From Saprospiraceae bacterium (GTDB taxonomy: Bacteria > Bacteroidota > Bacteroidia > Chitinophagales > Saprospiraceae), in assembly GCA_017985675.1 (NCBI GenBank), contig JAGNXB010000001.1:62001-126000 (forward strand): a stretch of DNA of 64,000 nt, in the 5' to 3' direction. Below, in pieces: positions 18,496 to 27,049 of this stretch. Below the pieces are notes generated by a model that saw nothing but the letters and a program-made list of their open reading frames with translations, was not told the origin of the DNA and did not search any database. The translations under genes were made by a program, and so were the position numbers. The stretch's first letter is position 1; every line of letters starts with the position of its first letter.

Positions 18496-18957
18496 ATGAA
18501 TAATATTCCCAGTTGGAAATTTTGGATCTTTAAATGGTGGTTTTTGCCTGCAGCAGGATTTATGGGCGTCCGTCTAGTGCATTTGACTGATGTGGAGTGT
18601 AAAACCAGCCTAAGACTGAGTTGGCGAAATAAAAATCCGTTTCGATCGCAATATTTTGCTGCCCAGGCTGCAGCCGCAGAAATGGCAACGGGTCTGCCTG
18701 CATTCCAACTAATGCGTATGAAAGGCCAAAGTATTTCGATGTTGATAACAGGAATGGAGGCCGTTTTCCTGAAAAAAGCTACAGGGGTAGTAGAGTTTAC
18801 GTGTTATGATGTTCAGGTCATAAAGGATGCCATTCAAGAGGCATTAGCACAAGATGCCCAAGCAGTGCAAGTGAAGGTGGCAGTAGACGCGATCCAGCTG
18901 TCAGATGCCGAAGTTGTATCGACATTTATCTTTAACTGGAGTTTTAAAAAGCGATGA
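18496..18957 (+). CDS. DUF4442-like (hotdog-fold) protein
   Basis: 153 residues. The arrangement GVRLVHLTDVECKTSLRLSWRNKNPFRSQYFAAQAAAAEMATGL resembles the DUF4442 family, which has a hotdog fold like acyl-CoA thioesterases. No catalytic activity can be assigned: the conserved helix carries the family's N-P-F-R-S pattern instead of a classic Asp/Glu nucleophile. It stands alone between divergently transcribed xseA and a convergent metalloprotease gene that ends 8 bases after it. Confidence 0.65.
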   Translation: MNNIPSWKFWIFKWWFLPAAGFMGVRLVHLTDVECKTSLRLSWRNKNPFRSQYFAAQAAAAEMATGLPAFQLMRMKGQSISMLITGMEAVFLKKATGVVEFTCYDVQVIKDAIQEALAQDAQAVQVKVAVDAIQLSDAEVVSTFIFNWSFKKR

Positions 18958-18964
18958 ATAGCAC

Positions 18965-20545
18965 TTATTGAACAACCAGTTTTTCTGTATGAATACCATT
19001 TTCGGATTGCAGTCGGATGAAGTATACACCGCCCTGCGTCGGAGCCCATTGGGTAGTATATTGTTGCTCCCCACTGGATAGAAGGATTGTGTTTTCCTGA
19101 TGGATTATCCTTCCACTCATATCCACTATAGAAAGATCGACTGTTAAATCTGAGACCATTGCTGCCTGAAAATCAAGCTGTTGTCCTAGAGGCAATGGCT
19201 GCATGCGCAATGCAAAAGATTCGAGACCATTAATGGATGAAACCGAGGATGCAAGACTGGCATTAAAGGAAAAGATAGGGCTCCATGGTTCACACGTTCT
19301 ATATTCGTTGTAAGAATATACCTGCCAATAATATTTTGCATCCGCTATCAGATCAAAGTCAAGGGTAACCTGAGGAGTATTGACATAGTAATACCGCGGC
19401 ATGAATTTAAAACTGGTAAATCGGTCAATTCGGACAACGTAAGATTTTGCACCTGCATCTGCCTGCCATTCTAATTTAACCCCAACATTGCCATTTGAAA
19501 CGCCGCCATCAAGCGGAAAAACAGCGTCTGCGATACCTGGAAGTTGAAGCTCTGGTGTTGTGTTGACATTGAGATACTTGTTGTTATTGGGACTTACATT
19601 TTTGCGGGCGCTCAAATCTGCATTTATTGCAGCTTTTTGCTGTGTAGAAAAGTAGTAATCTGAACACTGCAAAAAGTAACCCATGATATTGTTCTCGTCC
19701 GGGTTGAGGGGAACTCCGTTTTTGTCTTTAGCACCCCCATTATAATTGCAATCATCCCAGCCAAGGCCCAGATTGTAGTCGGCGGGTGTATCTGCTAATA
19801 GGTCACCAGCATTAGTGGCGTTACTGCCATCTGCGAATTCAACCAGGATGTTATTATAAGGCGGCTTGAGGGAAGTACAAGGTGCAGTAGTGAGTGTTAG
19901 CGGGTTGCCGTGTTTTGCACCATCCCATTGATCACATTCCCAACCATTAAACGGATGTAGAATGCTGAAATAATGGCCAACCTCGTGTTCTACAGTAAAT
20001 TTATTCGAAGCAACTTCAGATCTCCGGATGACTAAAAGATCTGCTTCCCAACTTGGCCAGCCGGAAGTATAATAGGCTAATACATTAGCTTCACCCGTTT
20101 CGTTAGTCAAAAACATATTTAAAAAGCCCTTCTGGCGCTGATTGACCATAGTCGTGTATGAGGATGGACTCATTGGATTGTCAAACAGGCCTGTGTTTTT
20201 TAAATAGCTTATTGATCCTTTTAGGAAAAATTGAATATCCATCTCGGCATAAAATTCATTCAGGCCGCATAACATATCCAGAAACTTTTCCAGTTCCACA
20301 CCACCTGTTCCGTCCGTGCGCTGAACAATGAATAATCTAATGGGAACATACGTAACAGCACCACTGCGCTCGATGGCAATGTGATCCAGATTAGCAAGAT
20401 TCGCGGAAAGTTGTTCGCTTATTGCATCCAAATCATGTCGGGATGTACCACAAAAACCTTTGACAGTGGGATCCTGGGCAGTTAGAGATAGGGATAAAAA
20501 AAAGAGGAAAAGGAATGGGAGGAGGATAACTTGAAAACGCATCAA
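18965..20545 (-). CDS. Secreted M43-type (pappalysin-like) metalloprotease with T9SS sorting domain
   Basis: 526 residues. Signal peptide (FQVILLPFLFLFFLSLSLTAQ). Catalytic zinc motif HEVGHYFSILH at residues 187-197 (H187, E188, H191, H197) and a Met-turn NNIMGYF with M288. These are the M43 cytophagalysin/pappalysin hallmarks. A fibronectin-like domain (about 345-430, LEWQADAGAKSYVVRIDRF...YYWQVYSYNE) follows. The last 80 residues (VDLSIVDMSGRIIHQENT...GGVYFIRLQSENGIHTEKLVVQ) form a Por-type sorting domain, so it should cross the outer membrane by type IX secretion. The start is the first of two consecutive ATGs. Confidence 0.9.
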   Translation of the reverse strand: MMRFQVILLPFLFLFFLSLSLTAQDPTVKGFCGTSRHDLDAISEQLSANLANLDHIAIERSGAVTYVPIRLFIVQRTDGTGGVELEKFLDMLCGLNEFYAEMDIQFFLKGSISYLKNTGLFDNPMSPSSYTTMVNQRQKGFLNMFLTNETGEANVLAYYTSGWPSWEADLLVIRRSEVASNKFTVEHEVGHYFSILHPFNGWECDQWDGAKHGNPLTLTTAPCTSLKPPYNNILVEFADGSNATNAGDLLADTPADYNLGLGWDDCNYNGGAKDKNGVPLNPDENNIMGYFLQCSDYYFSTQQKAAINADLSARKNVSPNNNKYLNVNTTPELQLPGIADAVFPLDGGVSNGNVGVKLEWQADAGAKSYVVRIDRFTSFKFMPRYYYVNTPQVTLDFDLIADAKYYWQVYSYNEYRTCEPWSPIFSFNASLASSVSSINGLESFALRMQPLPLGQQLDFQAAMVSDLTVDLSIVDMSGRIIHQENTILLSSGEQQYTTQWAPTQGGVYFIRLQSENGIHTEKLVVQ

Positions 20546-20605
20546 AGTTCAGTTGTAGGTTAGGTTAAAACAAGGTGCAGACTCAAAATCGTTGCAGGTC
20601 AATGA

Positions 20606-20613
20606 CAAAGATA
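20606..20613 (-). promoter_or_regulatory. -7 element TATCTTTG upstream of the M43 protease gene
   Basis: Exact TAnnTTTG on the minus strand, about 60 bases before the start at 20545. No well-placed TTG was seen. It lies back-to-back with the mdh promoter. Confidence 0.4.
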
Positions 20614-20685
20614 AAGGGTTTCCGGCTATTGCACGTTGGTCTTAAATGCAACGTTCACAATTTAACAACAACCTTTTACAGATAG

Positions 20686-20717
20686 TTCGGGTAGGAGCAA
20701 AGAAATGGGTAACTTTG
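20686..20717 (+). promoter_or_regulatory. Promoter of mdh
   Basis: TTCG (20686-20689), a 20-base spacer and an exact -7 element TAACTTTG (20710-20717). The ATG of mdh is 28 bases downstream. This fits the Bacteroidota primary-sigma consensus except for one -33 base. Confidence 0.6.
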
Positions 20718-20745
20718 CGGCCTAATAACAAAACTGTATCAAATT

Positions 20746-21681
20746 ATGAATAAAGTGACGGTTGTTGGAGCAGGTAATGTTGGTGCAACTTGCGCTAATG
20801 TCTTGGCTCACAAGGATATTGTTAAAGAGATTGTGCTTTTGGATATCGCAGGTGACGTTGCCAAAGGAAAAGCTCTAGATACCTGGCAGCAGGCCCCAAT
20901 AGATAATTACAGCACGCGAATTGTTGGTACAGATGACTACGCAGCGACAGCTAACTCTGATATCGTCGTCATCACTGCAGGTGTACCGCGCAAACCAGGC
21001 ATGAGCAGAGATGATCTCATCGCAACAAATGCCAAAATTGTCGTTTCGGTTACGAAATCAATAATGGCCCATTCGCCCAATCCTATTATTATCGTTGTTT
21101 CCAATCCGCTTGACGTGATGACTTATGCTGCGTTTAAAGCAGCAGGGTTACCATCCACACGGGTGTTTGGCATGGCAGGAATATTAGACACAGCCAGGTA
21201 CAGAGCATTCCTTGCAGAGGCACTTGATATTTCCCCAAAGGATATTCAGGCTGTATTGATGGGTGGTCACGGCGACACAATGGTGCCTTTGCCAAGGTAT
21301 ACAACGGTATCTGGTATACCAGTGACGGAGATGATTGATCTTGAAAAACTGAATGCAATAATTGAACGGACTAAAGTGGGCGGTGGTGAACTAGTTAAAT
21401 TGATGGGTACCTCAGCATGGTATGCTCCCGGTGCTGCAGCAGCCCAAATGGTCGAAGCAATCCTAAAGGATGAAAACCGCATTTTCCCTTGTTGTGCTTT
21501 AGTCAATGGGGAATATGGATTGCAAGATGTTTTTCTCGGTGTCCCGGTTAAGCTTGGGCATAAAGGAATCCAACAATTACTCGAATTGAAACTGAACGCT
21601 GACGAACAAGCCTTGTTGGAAACCTCCGCTGGCCATGTCCGGGAAGTGATGCAGGCCTTCGACGGGATGGATCTGGTATAA
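20746..21681 (+). CDS. mdh: NAD-dependent malate dehydrogenase (LDH-like type)
   Basis: Interconverts malate and oxaloacetate in the TCA cycle. The 311-residue chain starts with the Rossmann loop VVGAGNVGATCA and has DIAGDVAKGKALD (the aspartate that selects NAD). The mobile loop GVPRKPGMSRDDL has R82, the arginine position that marks malate specificity, and R88. The catalytic histidine is H175 in GGHGDTMVP. The gene is monocistronic: its own promoter lies upstream and a strong terminator follows. Confidence 0.95.
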   Translation: MNKVTVVGAGNVGATCANVLAHKDIVKEIVLLDIAGDVAKGKALDTWQQAPIDNYSTRIVGTDDYAATANSDIVVITAGVPRKPGMSRDDLIATNAKIVVSVTKSIMAHSPNPIIIVVSNPLDVMTYAAFKAAGLPSTRVFGMAGILDTARYRAFLAEALDISPKDIQAVLMGGHGDTMVPLPRYTTVSGIPVTEMIDLEKLNAIIERTKVGGGELVKLMGTSAWYAPGAAAAQMVEAILKDENRIFPCCALVNGEYGLQDVFLGVPVKLGHKGIQQLLELKLNADEQALLETSAGHVREVMQAFDGMDLV

Positions 21682-21701
21682 AAACTTGTTAGTAGAAGAT
21701 T

Positions 21702-21748
21702 AATTCCTTGTCATTAACGAAGATCTGGTTAATGGCAAGGAATTTTTT
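21702..21748 (+). terminator. Intrinsic terminator of mdh
   Basis: A 17-bp stem (21702-21718 with 21728-21744) with one G-T wobble, a 9-base loop, and a run of six T's at 21743-21748. Starts 20 bases after the mdh stop codon. Confidence 0.9.
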
Positions 21749-21913
21749 GTTTGATCAAAATGATTTTCTCAGCTCGTTTGTTTTGGTCTTCAGCTTCCTG
21801 CTTATGCCAAATTGCTCCGTACTGTGATGCGCAGGTTCTTTTAAAAGGGTCTGTTGAACACGTTGGATGCCAGTATGTTTATAGCCCGTAGCAACCCTCT
21901 AATCTGAAGATTT

Positions 21914-22480
21914 ATGAAAAGACGAATCATTATTGGTGTAGGCGGAGCGAGTGGCAGTATTTATACAAGGATTTTGTTTGATCGTCTCAAAACTTTGGCT
22001 GATCAATGGGAGCATGTAGGAGTGGTGATGAGCACAAATGCGTTAATTAATTGGGAACTTGAAACGGGCCACCTGGACTTTTCTAATTATCCGTTCACCT
22101 TTTATGCAAAAAACGACTTCAATGCACCGTTTGCATCGGGGTCTGCTAAATATGAAACGATGTTTGTTTGCCCCTGCTCGATGGGTTTGCTGAGCCGGAT
22201 CGCACAGGGGACGAGTGATGATTTGATGACAAGAGCTGCGGATGTTATCCTTAAAGAAAGACGACGACTAATTGTCATTCCTCGAGAAACGCCATACAGC
22301 CTCATCCATTTGCGCAATATGGTTCAACTCACTGAAGCAGGTGGAATTGTGTTGCCAGCGAGCCCTTCGTTTTATGGACATCCGGGCACTATGGATGAAT
22401 TGGCAGCCACAGTTATAGATAGAGCACTTGATTTGGCTGGATTTGAAATTTCTACCATACGATGGGGCAGTGCCGATTAG
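21914..22480 (+). CDS. ubiX: Flavin prenyltransferase UbiX
   Basis: Makes prenylated FMN, the cofactor of UbiD-type decarboxylases. 188 residues with the family N-terminus IIIGVGGASGSIYTRILFDRL, the PCSMGLLSRIAQGTSDDLMTRAADVILKE segment, and RETPYSLIHLRNMVQLTEAGGIVLPASPSFY. No ubiD is adjacent. In Bacteroidota the cofactor usually supports menaquinone or aromatic decarboxylation; that use here is inference. The gene is preceded by 232 bases that hold only the mdh terminator, and its stop overlaps by 4 bases with the YihY gene on the opposite strand. Confidence 0.92.
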   Translation: MKRRIIIGVGGASGSIYTRILFDRLKTLADQWEHVGVVMSTNALINWELETGHLDFSNYPFTFYAKNDFNAPFASGSAKYETMFVCPCSMGLLSRIAQGTSDDLMTRAADVILKERRRLIVIPRETPYSLIHLRNMVQLTEAGGIVLPASPSFYGHPGTMDELAATVIDRALDLAGFEISTIRWGSAD

Positions 22481-23484
22481 AGCGGAGGATTAGTGTTAAT
22501 CTTATCCAGGAGATTTGTTTCCTCCAATGCTTTTTGACGCTTTAGCTTGGCGGAAATCCGATGAAAAAGAATGGCTGTGTTTAATTCGTAACCCGAAATG
22601 ATAGAAAAGGCGTTGATTTGGAGCCACAACATCAAAGCTATAATCGTACCTATCGATCCATATAATTTATTGTACGTTCCAAAGGAGTTTATGTAAAACG
22701 AAAACAACACGGAGGAGGCAATTGCAAGGATTGTTGCAACCGTAGCCCCGGTGCTGAAAAAGCCAAATTTTCGATGCGTTGGTGCGCCATACCTATACAG
22801 CAGAGAGATACTCACATAAAACATACTCAATACAAGTAGCCAGCGAAACCCTTCCAATGCGGATTTAGCAAACCAATCAAGCGACATATAATCACCCAAT
22901 AATTGAAGCAGCGCGTTGCCTGCAATGGTAAGTACGATGGAAAGAACGACTAATATGGCCAATACCACCGTTAGCCATAGTGCGATCCATCGAACCATGA
23001 GCGGATGTCTGTCTTTAAATATTTCCGGATACTTTTTTTCAAAACTATACATCAGCGTTGCTGTGCCACTCGTTGAAAAAAGGAGAAACATCAGCGTACT
23101 AAATGAAAGCAAACCACGCCGTTCGCGTGTGGCAATGTCATTCAAAAACTCAAGGAGCCAGTCTCCTGCAGTACCGGGCATTATGCCTCGTACAGTTTCA
23201 TGTAGGGTCACACTGAATGATTCGTAGACCTGGAAGTAGGGCAGGAGGGTAAATAAGGTGATGATTGCAGGAAAAAGAGATAGGAAAAAACTAAATGCTA
23301 CAGCATTTGCCCGCATAAAAGGATCGTCTTTCCGAAGCTCATTAAAAAAAAACTGACCTACATCATAAATCGGAATCCCAAAAAATCCCGGGAAGGAATG
23401 GCACTTTAACCAGGATACTAACCCATCCAGCAAAAGTTGGCCTTTGCGTTTTGACAGAATGACCCTTGCTTTAATGCGCTTCAT
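22477..23484 (-). CDS. YihY/BrkB-family membrane protein
   Basis: 335 residues, six predicted membrane segments. Diagnostic N-terminal part DDPFMRANAVAFSFFLSLFPAIITLFTLLPYF, followed by the helical segments typical of the family once misnamed ribonuclease BN. The biochemical role is unknown. I chose the start at 23484 (MKRIKARVILSKRKGQ), which overlaps the thioesterase stop by ATGA, over an ATG 48 bases upstream. It is the last gene of a coupled minus-strand trio with arginine deiminase and a thioesterase. Confidence 0.85.
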   Translation of the reverse strand: MKRIKARVILSKRKGQLLLDGLVSWLKCHSFPGFFGIPIYDVGQFFFNELRKDDPFMRANAVAFSFFLSLFPAIITLFTLLPYFQVYESFSVTLHETVRGIMPGTAGDWLLEFLNDIATRERRGLLSFSTLMFLLFSTSGTATLMYSFEKKYPEIFKDRHPLMVRWIALWLTVVLAILVVLSIVLTIAGNALLQLLGDYMSLDWFAKSALEGFRWLLVLSMFYVSISLLYRYGAPTHRKFGFFSTGATVATILAIASSVLFSFYINSFGTYNKLYGSIGTIIALMLWLQINAFSIISGYELNTAILFHRISAKLKRQKALEETNLLDKINTNPPL

Positions 23485-23897
23485 AAATACCTGGGTTGAA
23501 GTAGGTCCAAAAGCACCAAAGGAGCAGTACAAGTTCTGCCTGTTTGTTTGTCCAGAAAGGCAAGTGTCACACTTCCTGTTGTAAGTAATCGATCACTTTC
23601 GTTGAATATTTCACTCAGAAAGGTCATCGTTTTTTCAGGTAGTTCCTTGATACGTGTGCGCACAGTCAATAAATCATCATACCTGGCAGGCCGGAGATAT
23701 TGAAGTTGGAGCTCAATGACGGGCATAAGGACACCTCTTTCTTCGAGATCGCGATAGGTAAATCCTAAAGCACGCATAGCTTCAGCCCGGCCGACTTCAA
23801 GATACTGTGCATAATGACCATAATAGACAACGCCCATTTGATCGGTTTCACTATACCGTACCCGCACTTGTGTGTCATAACAGTACATAATCATCAA
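23481..23897 (-). CDS. YbgC/FadM-type acyl-CoA thioesterase
   Basis: 138-residue single hotdog domain. The conserved active-site stretch RYSETDQMGVVYYGHYAQYLE carries D19 and H28, the catalytic Asp-x8-His pair of 4-hydroxybenzoyl-CoA thioesterase-like enzymes. Substrate unknown; relatives hydrolyse short or medium acyl-CoAs. The start overlaps the arginine deiminase stop by 4 bases and its stop overlaps the YihY start by 4 bases. Confidence 0.88.
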   Translation of the reverse strand: MMIMYCYDTQVRVRYSETDQMGVVYYGHYAQYLEVGRAEAMRALGFTYRDLEERGVLMPVIELQLQYLRPARYDDLLTVRTRIKELPEKTMTFLSEIFNESDRLLTTGSVTLAFLDKQTGRTCTAPLVLLDLLQPRYL

Positions 23898-25165
23898 ATT
23901 GGATCACGACGAAGGGGACATGTCATGCAATGTGAGCCGCCGCGAGCTCGGGACAATTCATTTGAAGGTAAGGTGATAATCGTTTTTGTTAGTGACGCAG
24001 GGTCAAGCAATCCCGCATGGACATCCTTTAAAAAGTCTTCGGCATGCAGGATCGTATAGCCATTTTCCTTGAACGCCAATTCTGTAACCGGATTGCGATC
24101 GTAGGTCAATGCTACTCCGGGACGCAACGCCACCAGGTTGCAACCATCGGTCCACTGCTCACGCTCCTGGTACGGACTTTCACCTTTTCCACTTAAGATG
24201 AATCGCATGTTTGGGTCGATTTCTTCATGAAAAAATTCACGAATACTTCCATATTCTCGGTAATCGCCATTGCGGGCATACACCAGTACATTTGAGGCCA
24301 AGCCATCGACGACAATGGGTTTGAATGCAGCTATATCATGATGGTCAATCTGAGTAAATATGGTGTCAATGTGCATGTACGACCTGTCCTGGGGAATATT
24401 TACCTGAACAACATGGTCGATAACGCCCTTTTCAAAAAGGGCATTTTTTAGTAAATGAATAGAGTGTGCATTTGTCCGCTCACTGCAACCGACCAGCAGA
24501 TAATGGTTGTTAATGACCATGACATCACCTCCCTCAACCGAAACGATTTCACCGCGCTTAGAGGGCGGAAACTCATCGACATGGTTCAAATTGATGATTT
24601 TACCATCCTCGCGCAAGCTGCGAAACATTGGATGGGACCAGCAAATGAATCGGGTGAGAAAATTTTCCCTGTACCGGGCTGATTTTGCTGCTTTCGTTAT
24701 AAGGACATGGTCATTGATGGTAACAGCTAAATCCCTTGTGAAGATGAAGTTGGGAATAGGGTCAAACAATATCAAATCATTTGATGCCAGGTAGCCGGTT
24801 ATCAATGTTTCGGCCAAATCTTCATTGGGCAGGTCATGCAATAAGGAGAAATAACTTTTTGGTAATTCCTCATAATCAATGATCATATTGATTACTTCTT
24901 TGCGGGTAACAGGGTCCTCCCGGAGGGATTCTAAAAGTAGGTCGTGACTTTCCATCACCTGATCGGCACCTAAAAAGGCGCGAAGTACGGCAGAAAATAC
25001 ATCGTGTTCCTTTTGCATCTGGGGCAGATGCACAATGTCATCAAAGAGTAGCTCTGACGATTTTTTTGGGCTGACGCGAGCGATTCCTGCATCAGGGCGA
25101 TGGATCATGACACGCCGTAGTGTGCCTATTTCAGAATTAACATGAATTTCAGTTAGCTGTGTCAT
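23894..25165 (-). CDS. arcA: Arginine deiminase
   Basis: Converts arginine to citrulline and ammonia. 423 residues with all guanidino-modifying signatures: substrate/Asp motif DPIPNFIFTRDLAV, EGGDVMVINNHYLLVG, MHIDTIFTQID with the active-site His, and the nucleophilic cysteine C413 in RGGSHCMTCPLRR. The start at 25165 (MTQLTEIHVNSEIG) is preferred over an in-frame ATG 48 bases upstream: a perfect -7 element lies just before it and the extra residues match nothing. No ornithine carbamoyltransferase, carbamate kinase or antiporter gene is nearby. First gene of the coupled trio with the thioesterase and YihY. Confidence 0.9.
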   Translation of the reverse strand: MTQLTEIHVNSEIGTLRRVMIHRPDAGIARVSPKKSSELLFDDIVHLPQMQKEHDVFSAVLRAFLGADQVMESHDLLLESLREDPVTRKEVINMIIDYEELPKSYFSLLHDLPNEDLAETLITGYLASNDLILFDPIPNFIFTRDLAVTINDHVLITKAAKSARYRENFLTRFICWSHPMFRSLREDGKIINLNHVDEFPPSKRGEIVSVEGGDVMVINNHYLLVGCSERTNAHSIHLLKNALFEKGVIDHVVQVNIPQDRSYMHIDTIFTQIDHHDIAAFKPIVVDGLASNVLVYARNGDYREYGSIREFFHEEIDPNMRFILSGKGESPYQEREQWTDGCNLVALRPGVALTYDRNPVTELAFKENGYTILHAEDFLKDVHAGLLDPASLTKTIITLPSNELSRARGGSHCMTCPLRRDPI

Positions 25166-25171
25166 AGAATG

Positions 25172-25179
25172 CAAAGTTA
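25172..25179 (-). promoter_or_regulatory. -7 element TAACTTTG of the arginine deiminase operon
   Basis: Exact TAnnTTTG on the minus strand, 6 bases before the ATG at 25165. It lies downstream of an alternative ATG at 25213, so it argues for the shorter protein. No clear -33 TTG. Confidence 0.5.
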
Positions 25180-25272
25180 ATCTTCCTCCTTGGTTGAATG
25201 TTATTCCTTCCATTCCTTTAACCGTAAAAAGGGATCATCTGACGGATTAATGCTATCGTTTGTCTACCTTTG

Positions 25273-25303
25273 TTGGAGTGGTTCGCCTACCAGTTTACAT
25301 TTG
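25273..25303 (+). promoter_or_regulatory. Consensus promoter of the ABC/coiled-coil operon
   Basis: TTG (25273-25275), a 20-base spacer and TACATTTG (25296-25303), an exact match to the Bacteroidota primary-sigma consensus. A second TACCTTTG occurs at 25265-25272. The ATG at 25312 is 8 bases after the -7 element, giving an extremely short leader. Confidence 0.65.
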
Positions 25304-25311
25304 CATGACGT

Positions 25312-25986
25312 ATGAGTATTCTTAAAAACCTCAAGTCTTTATTTATTGAAGAGACCGAGGCTGCCGGGCAGTCAGATGTCGTTTCTTCTCCCAAAGACGA
25401 TCAAGCCACAGCGGTTGTGCCAACGCCTGAAGCACTTCTGGACAACGAACAAAATAGTTCTGCTAAACAAGTGGTGGATCATCGGTTTCTAGATACCCTC
25501 CTTGCTGCGATGGAGGCAAAAAATCAGGAAGGCTTTGATTATCTGGAGTTCAGACAAGCGCTTAAGTCTTTGGATAAAATGGCTTTTGACGAAGCGACAA
25601 AGTTCAAAACAGCTTTTGCCATGGCGCAATCTATGAAAGCCACGCCAGACCACTTGACCAACACCGCAAAACAGTATTTGGGTGTCCTGCAACAGGAAGA
25701 AAACAAATTCACTATAGCTTTAAAAGCGCAAGAGGAAAACCAGGTGCATGCCCGTGAAGTTCGCCTGGCGGATCTTGACAAATCTGTAGCTCAAAAACAG
25801 CAGGAAATTGAAAAATTGATGGCAGAGATTACCACTTTCAGGGATGAATCCACAAAGTTGCAATCTGAATTGTCGTCTGTTCACCAAAAAATCAGTGTTA
25901 CCAGAGACCGATTTACATTTACCTATTCGTTCCTATTGCAGGAGATCAAGGCGGATATTGAAAAAATGCAACAATACCTGAAATAA
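25312..25986 (+). CDS. Soluble coiled-coil protein, first gene of the ABC operon
   Basis: Not recognised as a named family. 224 residues, no signal peptide or membrane segment. Residues 1-50 are polar and probably disordered (SSPKDDQATAVVPTPEALLD). Residues 57-125 look helical with a conserved-looking segment DHRFLDTLLAAMEAKNQEG. Residues 125-224 are a long heptad-rich coiled coil (REVRLADLDKSVAQKQQEIE). It lies 10 bases before a membrane-bound coiled-coil gene, with ABC importer genes beyond. A cytoplasmic scaffold or regulator interacting with the neighbour's coiled coil is plausible but unproven. Confidence 0.7.
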   Translation: MSILKNLKSLFIEETEAAGQSDVVSSPKDDQATAVVPTPEALLDNEQNSSAKQVVDHRFLDTLLAAMEAKNQEGFDYLEFRQALKSLDKMAFDEATKFKTAFAMAQSMKATPDHLTNTAKQYLGVLQQEENKFTIALKAQEENQVHAREVRLADLDKSVAQKQQEIEKLMAEITTFRDESTKLQSELSSVHQKISVTRDRFTFTYSFLLQEIKADIEKMQQYLK

Positions 25987-25996
25987 TTATTGGCTT

Positions 25997-27034
25997 ATGA
26001 CAACTATGGAATCGTTCAAACCCAAATCGTTTTGGCAACGCCCCGAAGGGGTGACCGGAGCGCTGTTTCTGGGCGGATTGCTGCTGGGTGGTGGCTATTT
26101 GCTGTTTAAATTCCTGCCGGCGATTATTGCCTTGACTTCAAACTTGCTCTATCTGGGGGTTATTTTGATGGCTCTTGCGGCATTAATTTATGTTGTCCTT
26201 GACCCCAAAACCAGAAACCTGGTTTGGTACATGTACAAAAGTGTGATGCGCTGGTTAACAGGAATATTTGTCCAGATTGATCCTATAGGCATACTTAAAT
26301 CGTATGTCGAGGATCTAAAAAACAATTTGGGCAAAATGAACAAACAAATCACGTTGCTGCGTGGTCAGATGCACAAGCTGAAAGAAATCATACTGAACAA
26401 CCAGCGTGATATTCAATCCAACCTGCGCATGGCAAGCAAAGCGAAGGAAACGGACATGCAAGCTATGGTCGTTCTAAAATCGCGCAAGGCAGGTCGCCTT
26501 AAAGAGTCCAATGTCAAACTCGAGGATCTGTATCGTAAAATGGAGATCCTATACCGCGTCCTAGGTAAAATGTATGAAAATTCTGAAATACTTCTGGAAG
26601 ATATTACGGATCAGGTAAAAGTAAAGGAACAGGAGCGCAAGGCCATTCATGCCAGCCACTCAGCGATGAAGTCGGCTATGAATATTATTAGCGGTAATTC
26701 TGATCAGCGGTATATGTTCGATATGGCTTTGGAGGCTATTGCTGATGATGTATCCCAAAAAGTGGGAGAAATGGAACGCTTCATGGAAATGTCATCCAAC
26801 TTTATGGATAGTGTCGATCTTCAAAACGGTGTATTCGAAGAAGAAGGCTTGGCTATGTTGGAGAAATGGGAAAAGGAAGGCGTATCTATGTTGTTAGGAA
26901 ACGAAAAGGAAACCCTCCTGCTCAAAGCGGCAAATGAATCCGATGTGCTTGATTTGAATGCACCCATTGCCAAACCGATGGAACGGTCACATGCCGCACG
27001 TGATAACCAATATGACAGTTTTTTTGAATCCTGA
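25997..27034 (+). CDS. Membrane-anchored coiled-coil protein, faintly PspA-like
   Basis: 345 residues. Two hydrophobic segments (about 20-40 and 46-66) are followed by a basic stretch, then long helices from about residue 95 to 270 (DPIGILKSYVEDLKNNLGKMNKQITLLRGQMHKLKEII). The pattern of that first helix resembles the start of PspA/IM30 domains, but no family assignment is certain. The C-terminus (about 290-345) is polar. It sits between the soluble coiled-coil gene and the solute-binding/OmpA fusion, with 10 and 15 bases of spacing, so co-expression with the transporter is very likely. Function unknown. Confidence 0.7.
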   Translation: MTTMESFKPKSFWQRPEGVTGALFLGGLLLGGGYLLFKFLPAIIALTSNLLYLGVILMALAALIYVVLDPKTRNLVWYMYKSVMRWLTGIFVQIDPIGILKSYVEDLKNNLGKMNKQITLLRGQMHKLKEIILNNQRDIQSNLRMASKAKETDMQAMVVLKSRKAGRLKESNVKLEDLYRKMEILYRVLGKMYENSEILLEDITDQVKVKEQERKAIHASHSAMKSAMNIISGNSDQRYMFDMALEAIADDVSQKVGEMERFMEMSSNFMDSVDLQNGVFEEEGLAMLEKWEKEGVSMLLGNEKETLLLKAANESDVLDLNAPIAKPMERSHAARDNQYDSFFES

Positions 27035-27049
27035 AAATAGCTTTTACCT

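Noticed and set aside
25165..25213. Longer arginine deiminase beginning at 25213
   Set aside because: A perfect -7 element lies between the two ATGs and the extra 16 residues match nothing in the family.
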